Under the pieces are notes generated by a model. The model saw nothing but the letters and a program-made list of their open reading frames with translations, was not told the origin of the DNA and did no database searches. The position numbers and the translations under genes were made by a program. A stretch of 64,000 nucleotides of DNA from an uncultured Clostridia bacterium (GTDB lineage Bacteria; Bacillota; Clostridia; Oscillospirales; Acutalibacteraceae), in NCBI GenBank assembly GCA_944384835.1, contig CALWUU010000044.1:1-64000 (forward strand), in the 5' to 3' direction. Positions 36,769 to 44,975 of this stretch are shown here, one piece after another (within the stretch, counting starts at the first letter, position 1; each line of letters starts with the position of its first letter).

Positions 36769-37254
36769 TTACTTTGAAATACTTAGCACTTCATAAAGCA
36801 TAACGCCTGCAGGTACTTCAATTTCTACTTTATCCCCTACAGTATGACCCAATAAAGATTTTCCGATTAAAGATTCATCAGAAATCCTTCCTGCTTTTGG
36901 GTTTGCTTCGTTAGAACCTACAATACGGTACTCTTTGACATTGGATTCCCCATTTTTTACCGTAGTTACTTTTACTTCTACCTTGGAACCAATGTGGATA
37001 TTCTCTGTGCTAAGTTCGCTTTCGTCAATGACCTGCACGTTTTTCAGCATAACCTCAATATCTGCAATACGTGCCTCTACAATGGCTTGGTCGTTTTTCG
37101 CCTCATCATATTCACTATTTTCAGACAAGTCGCCAAATGACAGCGCGACTTTAATTTTCTCTGCAATTTCTTTACGCTTGACAGATTTTAAATCTTCCAG
37201 TTCTTGTTCCAGAGCCGCAAGACCTTCTTCTGTCAAAAAAATTGGTTTAGACAT
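36769..37254 (-). CDS. greA: Transcription elongation factor GreA
   Basis: GreA rescues backtracked RNA polymerase by promoting transcript cleavage. The 161-residue product has the N-terminal coiled coil with the acidic tip (LSENSEYDEAKNDQA) and the C-terminal FKBP-like domain (SKVEVKV ... ESLIGKSLLGHTVGDKVEIEVP). The start at 37254 follows AAAGGTGG; an upstream in-frame codon would add 18 unlikely residues. A near-consensus promoter lies about 90 bases upstream. Confidence 0.96.
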   Translation of the reverse strand: MSKPIFLTEEGLAALEQELEDLKSVKRKEIAEKIKVALSFGDLSENSEYDEAKNDQAIVEARIADIEVMLKNVQVIDESELSTENIHIGSKVEVKVTTVKNGESNVKEYRIVGSNEANPKAGRISDESLIGKSLLGHTVGDKVEIEVPAGVMLYEVLSISK

Positions 37255-37344
37255 ATATGAATAACCACCTTTATGATATTGATATAAAATTGGTGTGTGC
37301 TGTATCAATAAAACACTGACAGCATTGATTAATACTTATGTTCT

Positions 37345-37373
37345 ATTATAGTAAAAGCGCTGGTATCTGTCAA
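37345..37373 (-). promoter_or_regulatory. Promoter of greA (and probably lysS, ilvD)
   Basis: TTGACA (37373-37368) and TATAAT (37350-37345) are exactly 17 bases apart on the minus strand, the best sigma-A match in the window. Confidence 0.85.
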
Positions 37374-37487
37374 TGATAATTAGAACCTTCCTACAAAAAA
37401 CTATCATGCCTTTTTGATATAATTTTATGCGTGTATCAAATCATGATTCAGTATATTCATATCCGTGTTAAATCCACAATTCAAAAG

Positions 37488-37522
37488 AAAAAACTTCTGC
37501 GCAATTGCGCAGAAGTTTTTTT
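37488..37522 (-). terminator. Terminator of the ftsEX-peptidase operon
   Basis: A perfect 15-bp stem (37488-37502 with 37507-37521), AATT loop and U-tract, directly after the peptidase stop. Confidence 0.92.
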
Positions 37523-37523
37523 A

Positions 37524-38768
37524 TCATGAATATCCAACAAACCGTTGGGGATCAACTTTTGTACCAAACTCACGCACTTCAAAATGTAAATGCGGACCTG
37601 TAGACTGACCTGTACTGCCAATATATCCAAGGGTCGCTCCTGCCTCTACATACTGGCCGGCTGTAACCACCTTGCTGCTCATATGAGCATATATCGTTAC
37701 GTATCCATCACCATGGTCAAGCATTACATAAGTACCATAACCATAAGGGTCCGGCATAGCATTCATAACAGTACCTGCACGTGATGCAACAATTAAATTT
37801 CCATAGCAACCTAATGTCGCAATATCCAATGCTCCATGCGCAGATGGTCTGCCTGAGGAATCATAGAAAGTAGATGTAATACCATAAGTACCTGGGGCAG
37901 GCCATAGCCAACTGCCAGAACTTTGACCACTGCCGCCTCCGGAACCACTGCCGGAAGAACCATTGTTATTTTGGCCTTGCTGTGCCTGTTGTGCATAATA
38001 GTCTGCAAACCATTGATTAATTGCCGCTTCTGCTTCAGCGCTTTGTTCATCTAAAGCATGTAAATGTTCATTTTCCTGCTCAATATTGGCATTGAGTTCC
38101 TCTAATACACGGTTGCTTTCTTCCACAAGCGCATTGATTTCTTCCTGCTTTTGGTCAAGTTCCACTTTAGCATTTGCTACTTCGTTACGGTTGGCTTCAA
38201 TCTCAGCTTTTTCATCTTTAATTTCACCGATAGCTGTTTGCAGCTCTTCAATTAATTTCTTATCATGCTCAGTAATGCTCTGCACTACTTCCATGTTATC
38301 CATTAATTCAGTAGCATTGGTGGAATGAAGTAAGATTTCTAACGTAGTTGTTTCACCTGCAAGATAAATAGCATTCAGACGCTGACCCAATTGTTCAAAG
38401 TTTGCATCAATTTCTGCTTGCTTATCTTCAATCGCAGCTTGCTTTTCAACAATTTGGGCATCCAAAATACTGATACGCTCTTCAATCACATATTTTTCTT
38501 GTTTTACATTATACAACTGTTGATCAAGCGTATTTTTGTACTCTTGCTGCTGTGCTTGGTCAGCTTTTAAGCTTTCCAGCTTTGCGCTGGTTTCTTCTTG
38601 CTGTTGTTCAATCTCTTTCTGTTTCTCCTGTAATTCATCCAAAGAAGATGCCGCGGAAACATTCGGAGTCAAATATGTATGCACCATTGGCGCTACGGTA
38701 ACTGATACAGCCATAGCAGCAATGAGCGCAATTTTAATAATTTTGTTCCTCAAAGTTTTATAAAGCAA
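37524..38768 (-). CDS. M23 family murein hydrolase activator/peptidase with coiled coil (EnvC/PcsB-like)
   Basis: A 414-residue secreted protein: signal peptide (cleavage after about residue 40 at VSAAS), a long coiled coil (about 42-245), a Gly/Ser/Asn linker (about 268-285) and a C-terminal LytM domain. The zinc motifs HGALDIA and HGDGYVTIYAHMS...GPHLHFEVRE are intact, so it may be an active endopeptidase. The TTG start overlaps the ftsX stop by 11 bases with GGGAG eight bases before. FtsEX governs coiled-coil hydrolases or their activators (EnvC, PcsB), so FtsX is the likely partner. Confidence 0.92.
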   Translation of the reverse strand: MLYKTLRNKIIKIALIAAMAVSVTVAPMVHTYLTPNVSAASSLDELQEKQKEIEQQQEETSAKLESLKADQAQQQEYKNTLDQQLYNVKQEKYVIEERISILDAQIVEKQAAIEDKQAEIDANFEQLGQRLNAIYLAGETTTLEILLHSTNATELMDNMEVVQSITEHDKKLIEELQTAIGEIKDEKAEIEANRNEVANAKVELDQKQEEINALVEESNRVLEELNANIEQENEHLHALDEQSAEAEAAINQWFADYYAQQAQQGQNNNGSSGSGSGGGSGQSSGSWLWPAPGTYGITSTFYDSSGRPSAHGALDIATLGCYGNLIVASRAGTVMNAMPDPYGYGTYVMLDHGDGYVTIYAHMSSKVVTAGQYVEAGATLGYIGSTGQSTGPHLHFEVREFGTKVDPQRFVGYS

Positions 38769-39663
38769 TTACCTTACTCCCTTCCTTATTCAAATACTTT
38801 CCAATCGAAATTAAACCGCCAATAAGTCCAAATAAAATACCCGCACCAACAAATGCTAAAATAGTCCAAGGAATTACTGTGGACAACGGCAATGGTACAA
38901 ATGACGACATGAGACTGGAAATAACCTGCATTACATAATTATATGCCAATGCAACCAAACCACTGGAAATCAAGCCGGAAATACATCCGATTAAAGCACC
39001 TTCCACCAAAAATGGTACTCTTACAAAACCGTTTGTAGCACCAACCGATTTCATAATGCTGATTTCCAGCCTTCTGGAGTGCATAGTGACTCGAATGGTA
39101 TTTGCAATAATAAACAGCGAAACTACACCTAAGACAGTTACAACACCAATTGCAACAATTTTCACCATTGTATCAAGCCTTGTCAATTTGTTTGCAACTT
39201 CGGAATAGTCATTAATTTTTTGTACGCCTTCTATACTTAAAATTTGCTGTGCTGTTTCTTCATAAATGGATAAATCTTTCAACGAAATCCGAAAAGCGTC
39301 CGGCAGAGGATTATTTTCTCCCGTTAATCCGGCCAGGATATCGCCGTCACCTCCCAAAGCGTCAATATAGCTTTGTACCGCTTCGTCTTTTGAAACAAAC
39401 TCACAATTCTCTACATTTTCAATGGATTTGATTTCTTCACCGATTTTCACAGATTCCAAGGTCGGCAATCCTTCATCCAAATATACTTGAATAGAGTTCC
39501 CTCCTTGGAAAACCTCCATTGCCTTGGCAAGATTCATAGAGAAAAGAATGGCAGAGCCGGTTAGTAGTAGACAAGAAACCAAAACAGCAATGGAAGCAAT
39601 TGTCATAGTACGATTAGACCAAGCATTTTTTATGCCTTCTTTAAACAGGTAGCCCAATTTCAT
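38758..39663 (-). CDS. ftsX: Cell division protein FtsX
   Basis: The membrane subunit of FtsEX. The 301-residue product has a first membrane helix (about 21-42), a large extracytoplasmic loop (about 45-165) that contacts the hydrolase, and three further helices (about 172-195, 222-245, 265-288), typical of FtsX. ATG overlaps the ftsE stop (ATGA). In Bacillus FtsEX drives CwlO; here the neighbour is a coiled-coil M23 protein. Confidence 0.95.
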   Translation of the reverse strand: MKLGYLFKEGIKNAWSNRTMTIASIAVLVSCLLLTGSAILFSMNLAKAMEVFQGGNSIQVYLDEGLPTLESVKIGEEIKSIENVENCEFVSKDEAVQSYIDALGGDGDILAGLTGENNPLPDAFRISLKDLSIYEETAQQILSIEGVQKINDYSEVANKLTRLDTMVKIVAIGVVTVLGVVSLFIIANTIRVTMHSRRLEISIMKSVGATNGFVRVPFLVEGALIGCISGLISSGLVALAYNYVMQVISSLMSSFVPLPLSTVIPWTILAFVGAGILFGLIGGLISIGKYLNKEGSKVIAL

Positions 39664-40727
39664 CCCTTTGCCACCTCCTTGTCTTTCTCGTCCTCTTCTA
39701 TTTCATGTTTTAAAACATTTTCAAGCTCTTCCAATGCATCCTCATAGTGGATAATTTCTCCTTCTTCCACTTCTGGCTGATCATCTGATTTGGAAATTGT
39801 TTCAATATTTACAACATGTTCCTTGCTATATCCCGGAACAAATTCTTTTACCTCTTCCGTCTGTTCTTCTTGTTCTTTCACAGAGGCGTTACTGTAGCGT
39901 TTTAACATTTCCTGATAATCGGAATCGGGATATGTAACTTGTTCACCGGCATCGTCTTCTCTATAATCGTCATCGAGCACATCATCCTCTTGGAATGTAT
40001 CCTGTTCCTGTTCAGGAGGATTTGGCACGGAAGCCCCTCTTACATAGGGCTGTGGCTTATTTTTCACATTTGTATCAGCAACTACAACACCGCCATGAAT
40101 TTCAATCACGCGCTTATGAAAGTGCTGAACCAAATCATGCTCATGAGTAACCATAAGAACAGTGGTGCCGCGGCGGTTAATCTCACTGAGCAAATCTACA
40201 ATTTCAAAGGATAGATCCGGGTCAACATTGCCTGTCGGTTCGTCCGCAATAATAATTTTAGGATTATTGACAAGCGCTCTTGCCAAACCAACACGCTGCT
40301 GCTCACCGCCGGAAAGTTCATGAGGTTTGCACTTCATTTTTTTCTCAAGACCAACCAATCCGCAAATATAAGGTACACGCTTTTTAATTTCACGGTTGCT
40401 TGCACCTACAACATGCATGGCAAATGCAACATTATCATAAACAGTCATATGGTCAATCAGGCGGAAATCCTGGAACACAATTCCCATATTACGTCTAATA
40501 TACGGGACTTCTCTTTTGCGTATTTCTGACAAATTTCGCCCGTTGAATAAAATGTCGCCGGATTCCGGTTTTTCTTCACACATAATTAACTTTAAAAAAG
40601 TACTTTTACCGGCGCCGGAGGAGCCTACGATAAAAACGAATTCGCCTTTTTCTATATTAATGTTTATATTCTTCAAAGCAACCGCACCGTTGGGATACAC
40701 TTTGGAGACATTCTTAAACTCTATCAA
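39660..40727 (-). CDS. ftsE: Cell division ATP-binding protein FtsE with acidic C-terminal extension
   Basis: The ATPase of FtsEX. Residues 1-228 are a standard FtsE: Walker A GSSGAGKST (36-44), signature LSGGEQQRVGLARAL, Walker B IIIADEPTGN and the His switch VTHEH. The product runs to 355 residues, about 125 more than usual. The extra part is strongly acidic and lacks secondary-structure-like patterns (many E, D, Q), ending EIEEDEKDKEVAKG. TTG start with AGGAG nine bases before; ends overlapping ftsX. Confidence 0.93.
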   Translation of the reverse strand: MIEFKNVSKVYPNGAVALKNININIEKGEFVFIVGSSGAGKSTFLKLIMCEEKPESGDILFNGRNLSEIRKREVPYIRRNMGIVFQDFRLIDHMTVYDNVAFAMHVVGASNREIKKRVPYICGLVGLEKKMKCKPHELSGGEQQRVGLARALVNNPKIIIADEPTGNVDPDLSFEIVDLLSEINRRGTTVLMVTHEHDLVQHFHKRVIEIHGGVVVADTNVKNKPQPYVRGASVPNPPEQEQDTFQEDDVLDDDYREDDAGEQVTYPDSDYQEMLKRYSNASVKEQEEQTEEVKEFVPGYSKEHVVNIETISKSDDQPEVEEGEIIHYEDALEELENVLKHEIEEDEKDKEVAKG

Positions 40728-40803
40728 AACAAATTCTCCTCATTGGTAACAAAATTCGAGTAAGTTTTTGAAAAAGTGCCAAAACCCACTGATATTATCT
40801 ACA

Positions 40804-40812
40804 ATCATACCA
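40804..40812 (-). promoter_or_regulatory. Possible extended -10 promoter of ftsEX
   Basis: TGGTATGAT on the minus strand is an extended -10 element about 80 bases before ftsE. A weak TTATAA lies 16 bases upstream. A partial inverted repeat overlapping it could instead terminate the preceding regulator gene. Confidence 0.35.
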
Positions 40813-40915
40813 ATGGGTTCTTGCTTTATAATTCTTTTAAAGAAATTAACTGTAATTATTTTGTAATAATTTTGTTAACTCTGCGCAGTCTGGAAAAATT
40901 AAGAAAAAAATAATT

Positions 40916-42001
40916 CTAGAATTTTACTGGATTAGAAGATAAATACTTTTTCACCATTAAGGCAACTTTAAAGACAATGGCATCCTCAAACTCACGCAAA
41001 TCTAAACCTGTAATTTTTTTGATTTTTTCCAAGCGATAAACTAAGGTATTTCTATGAACAAAAAGTTTACGGGAAGTTTCTGATACATTTAAATTGTTTT
41101 CAAAAAAACGCTGAATGGTAAACAGTGTTTCATGGTCTAAAGATTCTATGGAACCGCGTTTAAATACTTCCTTGAGGAACATATCACAAAGAGTTGTTGG
41201 CAATTGATAAATCAAACGTGCAATACCCAAATTGTCATAGCTCACAATAGTTTTTTCCGTATCAAACACTTTACCTACTTCCATTGCAACTTGGGCTTCT
41301 TTAAAGGAGCGAGCCAAATCTTTGATTCCCACAACAATAGTACCAATACCAATCATACAGTGGATATAGTACTCGCTGGACAAAGTATCTACAATAGAAC
41401 TTGCCAGTTTATCTAAATCTTTCATCTCGATATCACTGCGTATTTCTTTGACCAAAGCAATATCAGTTTCATTGATGTTAATAATAAAGTCTTTTGTTTT
41501 ATCAGGGAATAAATTTTGAATCACATCATAAGCGGAAACATCCGATTTATTTGTAATTTTAATTAACATGCAAACGCGGCTTACATCTGTATTAAAGCGC
41601 AGTTCTCTTGCCTTTAAATAAATATCGCCGGGCAAAATATTATCTAAAATAACATTTTTGATAAAATTACTGCGGTCATATTTTTCATCATAATATTGTT
41701 TGATGCTTCCAAGAGAAATTGCCAGTAAGTTAGCGTATTTTACAGCCTCGCTGTCTGTACCGGATACAAACACGGCAAATTCCGGCTTGGGACGGCTGCC
41801 AAATGATTTATAAGTATAACCGTTTAAAACAAAAGTATCAGTGGAAGCCATAGTTTCCGCATTCACACTTTCGTTTACTTCGCCAATTCTGCCAAGCTCA
41901 CTGCACGCAATGATAACAGATGTTTCGTCCATAACGCCAATGGTTCTGTCAATGGCATCTCGCATTTGATGAATCACACCTTGGAATAATCTATTCGACA
42001 T
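40916..42001 (-). CDS. CdaR/PucR-type transcriptional regulator
   Basis: A 361-residue regulator with an N-terminal sensor region (sugar-diacid-recognition-like, about 1-130), a GGDEF-like middle domain (about 135-270) and a C-terminal PucR-type helix-turn-helix (NLNVSETSRKLFVHRNTLVYRLEKI). Such regulators respond to sugar acids or other metabolites; the signal and target here are unknown and no catabolic operon is adjacent. The start at 42001 follows GAGGGA; an upstream GTG is less likely. Confidence 0.85.
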   Translation of the reverse strand: MSNRLFQGVIHQMRDAIDRTIGVMDETSVIIACSELGRIGEVNESVNAETMASTDTFVLNGYTYKSFGSRPKPEFAVFVSGTDSEAVKYANLLAISLGSIKQYYDEKYDRSNFIKNVILDNILPGDIYLKARELRFNTDVSRVCMLIKITNKSDVSAYDVIQNLFPDKTKDFIININETDIALVKEIRSDIEMKDLDKLASSIVDTLSSEYYIHCMIGIGTIVVGIKDLARSFKEAQVAMEVGKVFDTEKTIVSYDNLGIARLIYQLPTTLCDMFLKEVFKRGSIESLDHETLFTIQRFFENNLNVSETSRKLFVHRNTLVYRLEKIKKITGLDLREFEDAIVFKVALMVKKYLSSNPVKF

Positions 42002-42115
42002 ATCATTTTCCCTCACTTTTTTGTAAGAATTGCGTAAAGCAATTTGTTCATCAATACCTTAAAATTTTTTAAACATTTGGTAAGTTTGTCACCACAAAGA
42101 TTTATGATATTATTT

Positions 42116-42144
42116 ATTTTACACAAAGATTACGTTTTTTTCAA
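42116..42144 (-). promoter_or_regulatory. Promoter of the CdaR/PucR-type regulator
   Basis: TTGAAA (42144-42139) and TAAAAT (42121-42116) are 17 bases apart, giving a leader of about 105 bases, AT-rich with no obvious structure. Confidence 0.6.
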
Positions 42145-42243
42145 CCTATTTAGCATAAATTCATATGATTTTTTAAAAAAACTTTATTTTTCAAAAACAG
42201 TCTGTTCATATTTTTTCTAAAATCTTTTGTGTATTTTGTATAT

Positions 42244-42279
42244 AAAAAAAGAACTGTCACAATATACAGTTCTTTTTAC
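42244..42279 (-). terminator. Terminator after the pseudouridine synthase gene
   Basis: A perfect 12-bp stem (42246-42257 with 42266-42277) and an eight-base loop with U-tract on the minus strand. Confidence 0.88.
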
Positions 42280-42285
42280 AATTAT

Positions 42286-42996
42286 TTATGAAAAAATTGC
42301 AGCTTTTTCTTGCTCTGTTAATTCCCGTACTTCTCCTCTATGCAAATCTGTGTCTAACGCTAGATTTCCAATTTTGATTCTTTCCAAATACTCAACTTGT
42401 TTGCCGCACGCCAAGAACATTCGTTTTACTTGATGAAACTTGCCTTCACAAATAGTTACCTGTGCCCATGGCTCGCCATCCTTTTCCAAACGCTCTAAAC
42501 GAGCCGGCAAACAGTGCAGATCCCCAATAGTAATTCCTGTCTTAAATGCAGCAATATCTTTATCTGCCACAGGAATATTTAATTTTGCTTGATATACTTT
42601 GTATATATTATTTTTGGGAGATAACATCTTATGTGCAAAATCCCCGTCATCTGTAATAATTAAGAGCCCTTCCGTATCACGGTCCAGTCTTCCGGCGGGA
42701 AATAACCCGCGGCGCTGATATGCCTTGGGCAACAAATCCAACACTGTGGGCATTCGGCTGTCTCTGGCTGCACTTAGTACCCCTGCGGGTTTATTCATCA
42801 TTAGATATAAATGGCGTTTAAACTGCAGCGGCACACCATGTATGCAAATCTCATCTTTCTCTCCGTCAGCTTTCGTATCCGATTTTTTTACCACAATACC
42901 ATTTACCGTAATTGCTCCTTTGCGTATCAGCAATCCCACGTCTTTTCTGCTTCCTATATTTTGAGATGCAAGAATTTTATCCAAACGCTCTTTCAT
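42286..42996 (-). CDS. rsuA: RsuA-family 16S rRNA pseudouridine synthase
   Basis: A 236-residue enzyme with an N-terminal S4 RNA-binding domain (MKERLDKILASQNIGSRKDV start) and the pseudouridine synthase catalytic motif PAGRLDRDTEGLLIITDDGD with its catalytic Asp. The sequence is closest in style to RsuA, which modifies U516 of 16S rRNA, though RluB/E/F-type 23S enzymes share the domains. Single gene with its own terminator. Confidence 0.9.
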   Translation of the reverse strand: MKERLDKILASQNIGSRKDVGLLIRKGAITVNGIVVKKSDTKADGEKDEICIHGVPLQFKRHLYLMMNKPAGVLSAARDSRMPTVLDLLPKAYQRRGLFPAGRLDRDTEGLLIITDDGDFAHKMLSPKNNIYKVYQAKLNIPVADKDIAAFKTGITIGDLHCLPARLERLEKDGEPWAQVTICEGKFHQVKRMFLACGKQVEYLERIKIGNLALDTDLHRGEVRELTEQEKAAIFS

Positions 42997-43062
42997 AGTT
43001 CCATCCGCTCCTGTTATCAGTAGCTCTATTTTATCATACTTTTCTTCTAAACAAAAGCTTTG

Positions 43063-43647
43063 TCAGTCTGTTGGAAATGCTGCAGCAGAAATTTCTCCTT
43101 CAGATTGCTGTTCAGCCTCCTGAATATCAGATGTTGCCATAGAACCGGATGACTGACCGGTCTCCTCTGAACCTTCTCCCATAAATCCATACATAAAGCC
43201 GTCTAACTGGGCAGAGCTGATATCTCCTCCTATAACTTTATTATGATAAATTAACAGTGTTGCATGCACAATGGTATCCTGCCGTTGATAATTTGTAATT
43301 TGGTACACCACTTTTTTCACCGTTTTTCCTGCATATTTGGTAAGATCCATTCCTTGTGTTTTCTGCAATTCATTATAACGTTCATATACCTGATTAAATT
43401 GCTGAGGAATGACAATTTCCTCAATGGATACAGGTTCTTGTTCCACTTCCCAGCCAAATTGCTGCAAAAATTCAATTCTTTGCTCATTTTCTCCGGCTTG
43501 TACCGAATATTGTGCTCCTGCAACCGTTACCCATGTTTCTCCTTTAAAGTTAAAATAAATGATCACAGATACAATTACAGCTGCAATGATTCCCAAAATA
43601 ACAATAACCGTTAACTTTATTTTCGGCTTTATGGAACATATCAACAC
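43063..43647 (-). CDS. DUF4830 membrane-anchored protein
   Basis: About 194 residues from a GTG at 43647 (GGAAAGG about ten bases before; a TTG one codon later is possible). One N-terminal membrane helix (about 10-33) is followed by an extracytoplasmic domain with NEQRIEFLQQFGWEVEQEP and DGFMYGF, matching DUF4830, a family of unknown function confined to clostridia. The tail (about 160-194) is Ser/Gln/Glu-rich. No neighbour gives a clue to function. Confidence 0.75.
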   Translation of the reverse strand: MLICSIKPKIKLTVIVILGIIAAVIVSVIIYFNFKGETWVTVAGAQYSVQAGENEQRIEFLQQFGWEVEQEPVSIEEIVIPQQFNQVYERYNELQKTQGMDLTKYAGKTVKKVVYQITNYQRQDTIVHATLLIYHNKVIGGDISSAQLDGFMYGFMGEGSEETGQSSGSMATSDIQEAEQQSEGEISAAAFPTD

Positions 43648-43764
43648 AATGACCACACCTTTCCATGATAAAATTATATGTATCATAAACAATAATAATG
43701 CTAGAAAAGCGGGAACTGTTTCCTTTTTTATTGGTGCCGGGATTTATGTCCTGCTGACAAAATA

Positions 43765-43798
43765 AAAAAGAACCTTTCAAACGAAAAGTTCTTTTTCT
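43765..43798 (-). terminator. Terminator after the Ig-like protein gene
   Basis: A 14-bp stem with one mismatch (43765-43778 with 43783-43796), AAAC loop and U-tract on the minus strand. Confidence 0.8.
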
Positions 43799-43801
43799 AT
43801 C

Positions 43802-44755
43802 CTACTGATATATCACATAAATATGATATTCTCCGTTATTATCCGCTTCTAACATGATATTAAAACGATGTCCATCCATGCTGCCGGTATTGCTTATTAC
43901 TGATTCAGCCGCATTATCAATCATCCAAGCACATTTACTCCAAAGAGATTCCGGCGCATCTTGGTACCATCCGTCTCCTGTATATTCTTCAAAATATTCA
44001 GCAGCATCAGCCGACAATGCAGTATCCAGCGTAAATCCTTTTCCTATGCCGTAAGCTACCATATCTGCATAAATCGCATCTTCATCATAAGGAGCGTCAT
44101 AAGCGGTTTTCGCTCGTACCGTTACAACACAAGCGGAAGATTTCCCGTTGGAAGCAGTTGCTGTAATCACTGCAACTCCCGGGGATTTTCCTGTTACCAC
44201 ACCACTCTCCACTGTCGCAACAGACTCATTGCTGCTTTTCCATGTCAGCTTTTTATCTGTTGCCTCATCAGGATATACTTCTGCCTTTAATGTAACTGTT
44301 TTTCCTACCAGCAGCTTTTTATCTACAGCATCCAAAGATACTTTCCCCACAGCAGTTGCTGTATTGTTTTGACCATTATCTGTACTATTCCCGCCATTCC
44401 CGGTGCCCGCGTTGGTGTTTCCTCCCTCTAAACTTCCCTGTGTACCGGTACCGTCTGTCACTCCGTCATAATTCGGGTCAATATAAACAGGTTTTTGTAT
44501 GCCGTTACTTTCTTCCAATTCATTCTGTGTCGATGAAGCATCTTCCGCAGAGCTTACTTCACTGACATCTCCAGAGGCAGGTTGGTCTTTTCCCGGCTGC
44601 CCTCCTGCAAGAAAAATGGAACATAATGTAACAATTAAAACAATAAGGATACATACAATTACTGTAATGATAATAGCAATTTTTCTTTTTTTATGATGAT
44701 CCGTAGGTTCTTTGGGTTCTACGGACTCCTTTGACAATTGTTCTTTTTCGCTCAT
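43802..44755 (-). CDS. Membrane-anchored Ig-like (BIG2) domain protein
   Basis: A 317-residue protein: short cytoplasmic start with KKRK stop-transfer, one membrane helix (about 25-48), a Ser/Gly/Asn-rich linker (about 52-130), a BIG2 Ig-like domain (KVSLDAVDKKLLVGKTVTLKAEV ... KSSNESVATVESGVVTGKSPGVAVITA pattern, about 135-210) and a C-terminal domain of about 95 residues resembling the CAP-like/secreted tail often found after BIG2 in clostridia, not identified. AAGGAG precedes the ATG at 44755. Role probably at the cell surface; ligand unknown. Confidence 0.8.
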   Translation of the reverse strand: MSEKEQLSKESVEPKEPTDHHKKRKIAIIITVIVCILIVLIVTLCSIFLAGGQPGKDQPASGDVSEVSSAEDASSTQNELEESNGIQKPVYIDPNYDGVTDGTGTQGSLEGGNTNAGTGNGGNSTDNGQNNTATAVGKVSLDAVDKKLLVGKTVTLKAEVYPDEATDKKLTWKSSNESVATVESGVVTGKSPGVAVITATASNGKSSACVVTVRAKTAYDAPYDEDAIYADMVAYGIGKGFTLDTALSADAAEYFEEYTGDGWYQDAPESLWSKCAWMIDNAAESVISNTGSMDGHRFNIMLEADNNGEYHIYVIYQ

Positions 44756-44934
44756 TTTAAACTCCTTCTCAATCAAATAACCAATCAAATAATATGTGAC
44801 TATGCGAATATAATATGAAAACGCTATTATTTTAACATAGTACATTCGGTTTTTCAACGAAAAATTATACTAATAGTAAAAATTAAAATGAATATTCCAT
44901 TTGTATGCTTTTGGGAGAACATAAATTCCAACTT

Positions 44935-44966
44935 AAAACAGCAGCAAAAAATTTTGCTGCTGTTTT
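44935..44966 (-). terminator. Terminator of the pst-pho operon
   Basis: A perfect 15-bp stem (44935-44949 with 44952-44966) just after the kinase stop, T-rich on the minus strand. Confidence 0.85.
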
Positions 44967-44975
44967 GATTTCATC

